Shown here: one piece after another, positions 32,983 through 35,637 of the stretch
How positions within the stretch are numbered: position 1 is the stretch's first letter
How the letters are laid out: every line of letters starts with the position of its first letter
NCBI GenBank assembly: GCA_002011425.1
Contig: MTNJ01000030.1
Location: forward strand, 11,695 to 47,331
Direction of reading: 5' to 3'
Length of the DNA: 35,637 nucleotides
DNA from: Candidatus Acetothermia bacterium JdFR-48
GTDB taxonomy: Bacteria > Bipolaricaulota > Bipolaricaulia > Bipolaricaulales > Bipolaricaulaceae
The notes under the pieces: model-generated
Seen by the model: the letters and a program-made list of their open reading frames with translations, nothing else
Databases searched by the model: none
What the model was told of the DNA's origin: nothing
Position numbers and translations under genes: made by a program

Positions 32983-34091
32983 AACTACAGACCGAAAAAA
33001 AGAAATCGCACAGGATTTACGAAGCTCACGTAGTGCTACAGGACCTCACGAAGCACTTCGGCGCTGTGGTGGCTGTGGATCATGTCGATCTCACGATCTC
33101 CGAGGGTGAATTCTTCGCCTTACTTGGACCGTCTGGATGTGGCAAAACTACTACGTTACGTCTTATCGCGGGGCTGGAGAAGCCCACCGAGGGCAAGATC
33201 TTCCTCGGGGGGAAGGATGTGACAAACCTCGCTCCCCGCGAACGGGACGTCGCAATGGTCTTCCAAGATTATGCGCTGTACCCTCACATGACCCTCCGCG
33301 ACAACATCGGTTATCCCCTCAAAGTCCGCGGAGTCCCGCGCAAGCAGATCTATGCCAAAGTGGAGGAAGTGGCTCGCCATCTAAAAATAGAGGATCTCTT
33401 AAATCGGCGTCCCTCCCAAGTGTCGGGGGGCCAGCAGCAGCGGGCGGCGGTAGCTCGCGCATTGGTGCATGAACCGCAGGTCTTCCTCTTCGACGAACCC
33501 TTGTCCAATTTAGACGCCAAACTCCGGCTGGAAGCGAGAGCATTTCTGAAACACCTTCAGCGGGAGGTAGGGGTAACCACCATCTACGTGACCCACGATC
33601 AAGCGGAGGCCATGGCCATGGCTGACCGCATAGCCATCATGTTCACGGGGAGAATTTGCCAAGTCGGCTCCCCGGTGGAGGTCTACCGCCATCCACTCTC
33701 CAAAGAAGTCGCGGCCTTCATCGGAAACCCTCCTATGAACCTAATCCCTGGCCATATAACCCGCGAAGAAGGGGGCCATTTCTTCATCGGCCCGGGATTC
33801 AGCATCAGCCTGGGTGGAATCCCCGGAGCACAAGAAGGTGAAGTCTTCTTAGGAATCAGACCTGAACACATCCGTGTCCTTTCGGAACCACATCCTCAAG
33901 CGATCCCTGGGAAGCTCTACGCCGTGCAACCCCTGGGACCAGAGCTTCTGATCACGGTTCAGGTGGGAGAGATCCCTGTATCCGTCCGTCTATTCACCGA
34001 TGACCTTCCCCAACTGGAGGAAGATGTGTGGTTGCTCCCGACCCTCGAGCGGGTACACCTCTTCGATCCCACGGGCAAACGCCTGGAGTGA
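32979..34091 (+). CDS. Sugar ABC transporter ATP-binding protein (MsmK/UgpC/MalK-like)
   Basis: Cytoplasmic ATPase of 370 aa powering CUT1 importers. Walker A is GPSGCGKTT (50-58), the Q-loop VFQDYALYPHMT (95-), the signature VSGGQQQR (148-155), Walker B VFLFDEP with D172 and E173, and the switch histidine H206. A C-terminal MalK-type beta domain (about 240-370, with LGIRPEHIRVL) is present. It starts at ATG 32979 in an ATGA overlap and shares TGATG with the following gene. It is the only sugar-type ATPase in the window, while the 23503-26688 importer has none, so one ATPase may serve both, as documented for MsmK-type proteins. That sharing is inference. Confidence 0.95.
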   Translation: MKLQTEKKKSHRIYEAHVVLQDLTKHFGAVVAVDHVDLTISEGEFFALLGPSGCGKTTTLRLIAGLEKPTEGKIFLGGKDVTNLAPRERDVAMVFQDYALYPHMTLRDNIGYPLKVRGVPRKQIYAKVEEVARHLKIEDLLNRRPSQVSGGQQQRAAVARALVHEPQVFLFDEPLSNLDAKLRLEARAFLKHLQREVGVTTIYVTHDQAEAMAMADRIAIMFTGRICQVGSPVEVYRHPLSKEVAAFIGNPPMNLIPGHITREEGGHFFIGPGFSISLGGIPGAQEGEVFLGIRPEHIRVLSEPHPQAIPGKLYAVQPLGPELLITVQVGEIPVSVRLFTDDLPQLEEDVWLLPTLERVHLFDPTGKRLE

Positions 34092-35500
34092 TGCAAAGAC
34101 AGGTGGTCTTCAGTGGAAAATTCTTTCCGAAGGATGCCCTCAAAAATCCGTATAAACTGTTCCCCTTCGAAGTGCCCGGGGGCGCGAAAGGCGTAGAGAT
34201 CACGTATTTGCACGATGAAGGCAATATTATAGACCTCGGCCTCTTCGATCCGCGAGGTTGCGAGTTCCTCACCCCCACAGGATTCAGGGGCTGGAGCGGG
34301 AGCGCCAGAAAACGCGTGTTCGTGAGTGAAAATTGGGCGACCCCGGGGTACCTACCCGGTCCAATCTACCGCGGCATTTGGCACGTTCTCCTTGGCCTCT
34401 ACAAGATCTCTCGGCATGGCTGTGGGTACAGGGTGGAAGTGCACATATTTACAGAGGAAAGCCCAATTGAAGAAGTGGTGGATTTTTTGGACCATCCTGC
34501 CTCGCTTCCTCAGGGGGTGCCCCAAAAACCGAGGTCGGGATGGCTGAAAGGCGATCTTCACTGCCACACCCACCACAGTGATGCCCACGGGAACGTGTTC
34601 GACATCGCCGTCGCGGCTGGCCACAAAGGCTTGGACTTCCTCGCGATAACGGATCACAACACGGTAAGCCATTGGGATGAAATTTTCTCTTTCAATTATG
34701 AGCGACCGATCCTTTTGCCCGGCGAAGAGATCACCACCTATAAGGGACACGCCAACGTCTGGGGAACAGGGCGTTGGCTCGACTTCCGCTGTACGAGCCG
34801 GGAAGACATGAGAAGAGTTTACGAGGTAGCCAATAGGGAAGAGAGAATCTTCTCCATAAATCATCCTAAACCAGGCGGCCCTCCGTGGGAATTCGGCTTA
34901 GAGATACCTTTCGAGTGTCTGGAGGTATGGCACGGCATGTGGCATCTCGGCAACGAGACCAGCTTGAGGAAGTGGAAAGATCTTTTGCAAAAAGGACAAC
35001 GAATTATAGCGGTTGGCGGAAGTGATACCCACCCTAAAGCACTGTCCACCGGGAAATTGTCGGAATGGCTTGGTTATCCCACTACTTGGATTTACGTGAA
35101 GAAAGCTTCCCCCGACGGCATTTTGGATGCGTTGAAGGCCGGTCTGGTATCCATATCCGCCTGTCCCCATGGGCCTCTGACGGCCATCGCTTTCGAAGCT
35201 GAAGGGGAAAGAATCGAGCAGGGCGGTGCCTCTCCATGTGGAAGGGGCATTTTGTCAGTGGAGGTGTTCAACGGGAAAGGCCTAAAACTTCGGCTCCTGT
35301 CTTCTCGGGGTGTATGGAAAGTAACGCATGTAACGGGCGAGCTTTGGAACGTTGTCTTCCCCCTCGATCTCGAAAAAGAAGGGTTCATATATGCCGAGTT
35401 GCGCGTACCCGGGCCGTGGCCCGAAGGAAAAGGACCATTAGCTGGATTGACAAACCCCATCTGGTACGAAGGATTCCGTGACGACAAAATAAGGGCCTAG
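34091..35500 (+). CDS. PHP-domain metal-dependent phosphoesterase, CehA/McbA-like
   Basis: A 469-aa hydrolase with an N-terminal beta-rich domain (about 1-145) and a PHP domain. Metal ligands are H157 and H159 (GDLHCHTHHSD), H189 (AITDHN), H220 (YKGHANVWG), H258 (INHPKP), D312 and H314 (GGSDTHP). This set is complete for a CehA-type catalytic centre that hydrolyses phosphate esters, with some members acting on carbamates. The ATG at 34091 shares a base with the ATPase stop, giving tight coupling. Co-transcription with a sugar importer and an alpha-mannosidase suggests that it acts on the imported solute, perhaps a phosphodiester-linked glycoside. No signal peptide is seen, so it should be cytoplasmic. 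Confidence 0.85.
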   Translation: MQRQVVFSGKFFPKDALKNPYKLFPFEVPGGAKGVEITYLHDEGNIIDLGLFDPRGCEFLTPTGFRGWSGSARKRVFVSENWATPGYLPGPIYRGIWHVLLGLYKISRHGCGYRVEVHIFTEESPIEEVVDFLDHPASLPQGVPQKPRSGWLKGDLHCHTHHSDAHGNVFDIAVAAGHKGLDFLAITDHNTVSHWDEIFSFNYERPILLPGEEITTYKGHANVWGTGRWLDFRCTSREDMRRVYEVANREERIFSINHPKPGGPPWEFGLEIPFECLEVWHGMWHLGNETSLRKWKDLLQKGQRIIAVGGSDTHPKALSTGKLSEWLGYPTTWIYVKKASPDGILDALKAGLVSISACPHGPLTAIAFEAEGERIEQGGASPCGRGILSVEVFNGKGLKLRLLSSRGVWKVTHVTGELWNVVFPLDLEKEGFIYAELRVPGPWPEGKGPLAGLTNPIWYEGFRDDKIRA

Positions 35501-35512
35501 GAAAGGAGCGGG

Positions 35513-35637
35513 ATGGGTGCTTCTGTGGAGGGGATCGTCGTACCGCACACACATTGGGATAGGGAATGGTATCTCAGTTTCGAGGAGTTCCGCCACTGGC
35601 TCGTGGAGGCCCTGGACAAGGTGCTCATCGAATTCGA
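35513..35637 (+). CDS. Glycoside hydrolase family 38 alpha-mannosidase, N-terminus only
   Basis: The right edge of the window cuts the gene after about 41 codons. AAAGGAG lies 4-5 nt before the ATG at 35513. The start MGASVEGIVVPHTHWDREWY carries the GH38 signature HTHWDREW, in which H14 and D16 correspond to the zinc ligands of characterised alpha-mannosidases. It directly follows the PHP phosphoesterase and would trim alpha-linked mannose from the imported compound in the cytoplasm. Bacterial GH38 enzymes are often about 900-1000 aa, most of which lies outside the window. Confidence 0.88.
   Translation, partial: MGASVEGIVVPHTHWDREWYLSFEEFRHWLVEALDKVLIEF

Noticed and set aside
1..35637. CRISPR arrays, tRNA and rRNA genes.
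   Set aside because: Gaps between genes were read for regular repeats and cloverleaf-like or rRNA-like segments; none was convincing. A short GATGAAGG-containing stretch near 16450 recalled the 23S rRNA 5' region but did not extend.

Overview
The window is 35.6 kb of GC-rich bacterial DNA. Most coding starts carry strong GGAGG-type ribosome binding sites, and many genes are joined by 4-nt ATGA overlaps. The housekeeping genes (rsmA, ychF) are bacterial in type, while the PEP carboxylase is of the archaeal type. Large solute-uptake operons under LacI-type control suggest a heterotrophic, possibly thermophilic or anaerobic, uncultured bacterium such as a Bipolaricaulota/Acetothermia- or Thermotogota-like lineage. 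That placement is a low-confidence guess: no rRNA or tRNA is present to settle it.

Layout. (1) 1-4870, minus strand: a LacI-family regulator, then a promoter/operator, then an oligopeptide/oligosaccharide (Opp/Dpp) ABC operon (substrate-binding protein, hairpin terminator, two permeases, start of an ATPase). (2) 4944-13567: mixed chromosomal genes, namely an amidohydrolase, a secreted chagasin-like protease inhibitor, rsmA, a Gfo/Idh/MocA oxidoreductase, a DUF4015-type glycosidase-like protein, archaeal-type PEP carboxylase, an EamA transporter and ychF. (3) 13756-20902: a disturbed segment. It holds an IS1634-like insertion sequence, an AT-rich methyltransferase, a 0.5-kb gene-less stretch, a frameshifted beta-helix gene, a VOC protein, a SagB-like nitroreductase and an alpha/beta-hydrolase-like gene broken by about five frameshifts. 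(4) 20928-21941: a radical SAM protein. (5) 22097-28559: a catabolic operon of DegT aminotransferase, sugar-binding protein, two permeases, an IolG-like inositol dehydrogenase and a ketose 3-epimerase-like isomerase. (6) 28664-35637: a second LacI regulator with its own promoter/operator, followed by a sugar ABC transporter with ATPase, a PHP-domain phosphoesterase and the start of a GH38 alpha-mannosidase.

How they work together. Regions 5 and 6 look like one dispersed catabolic system. Two CUT1-type importers may share one MsmK/UgpC-like ATPase. The accompanying enzymes could release mannose (GH38), cleave a phosphoester (PHP), and oxidise, isomerise or de-aminate an inositol- or amino-inositol-like ring (IolG, epimerase, DegT). 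The substrate is inferred, not shown.

Regulatory DNA is unusually readable. There are good -35/-10 pairs with LacI-type palindromes at 3793-3839, 22031-22079 and 28664-28704. A hairpin terminator follows each of the three binding-protein genes, ahead of its permeases. A near-identical AAAGGGGGTGRTA element lies 53-60 nt before each binding-protein start. Both LacI genes appear to be transcribed with almost no 5' leader.
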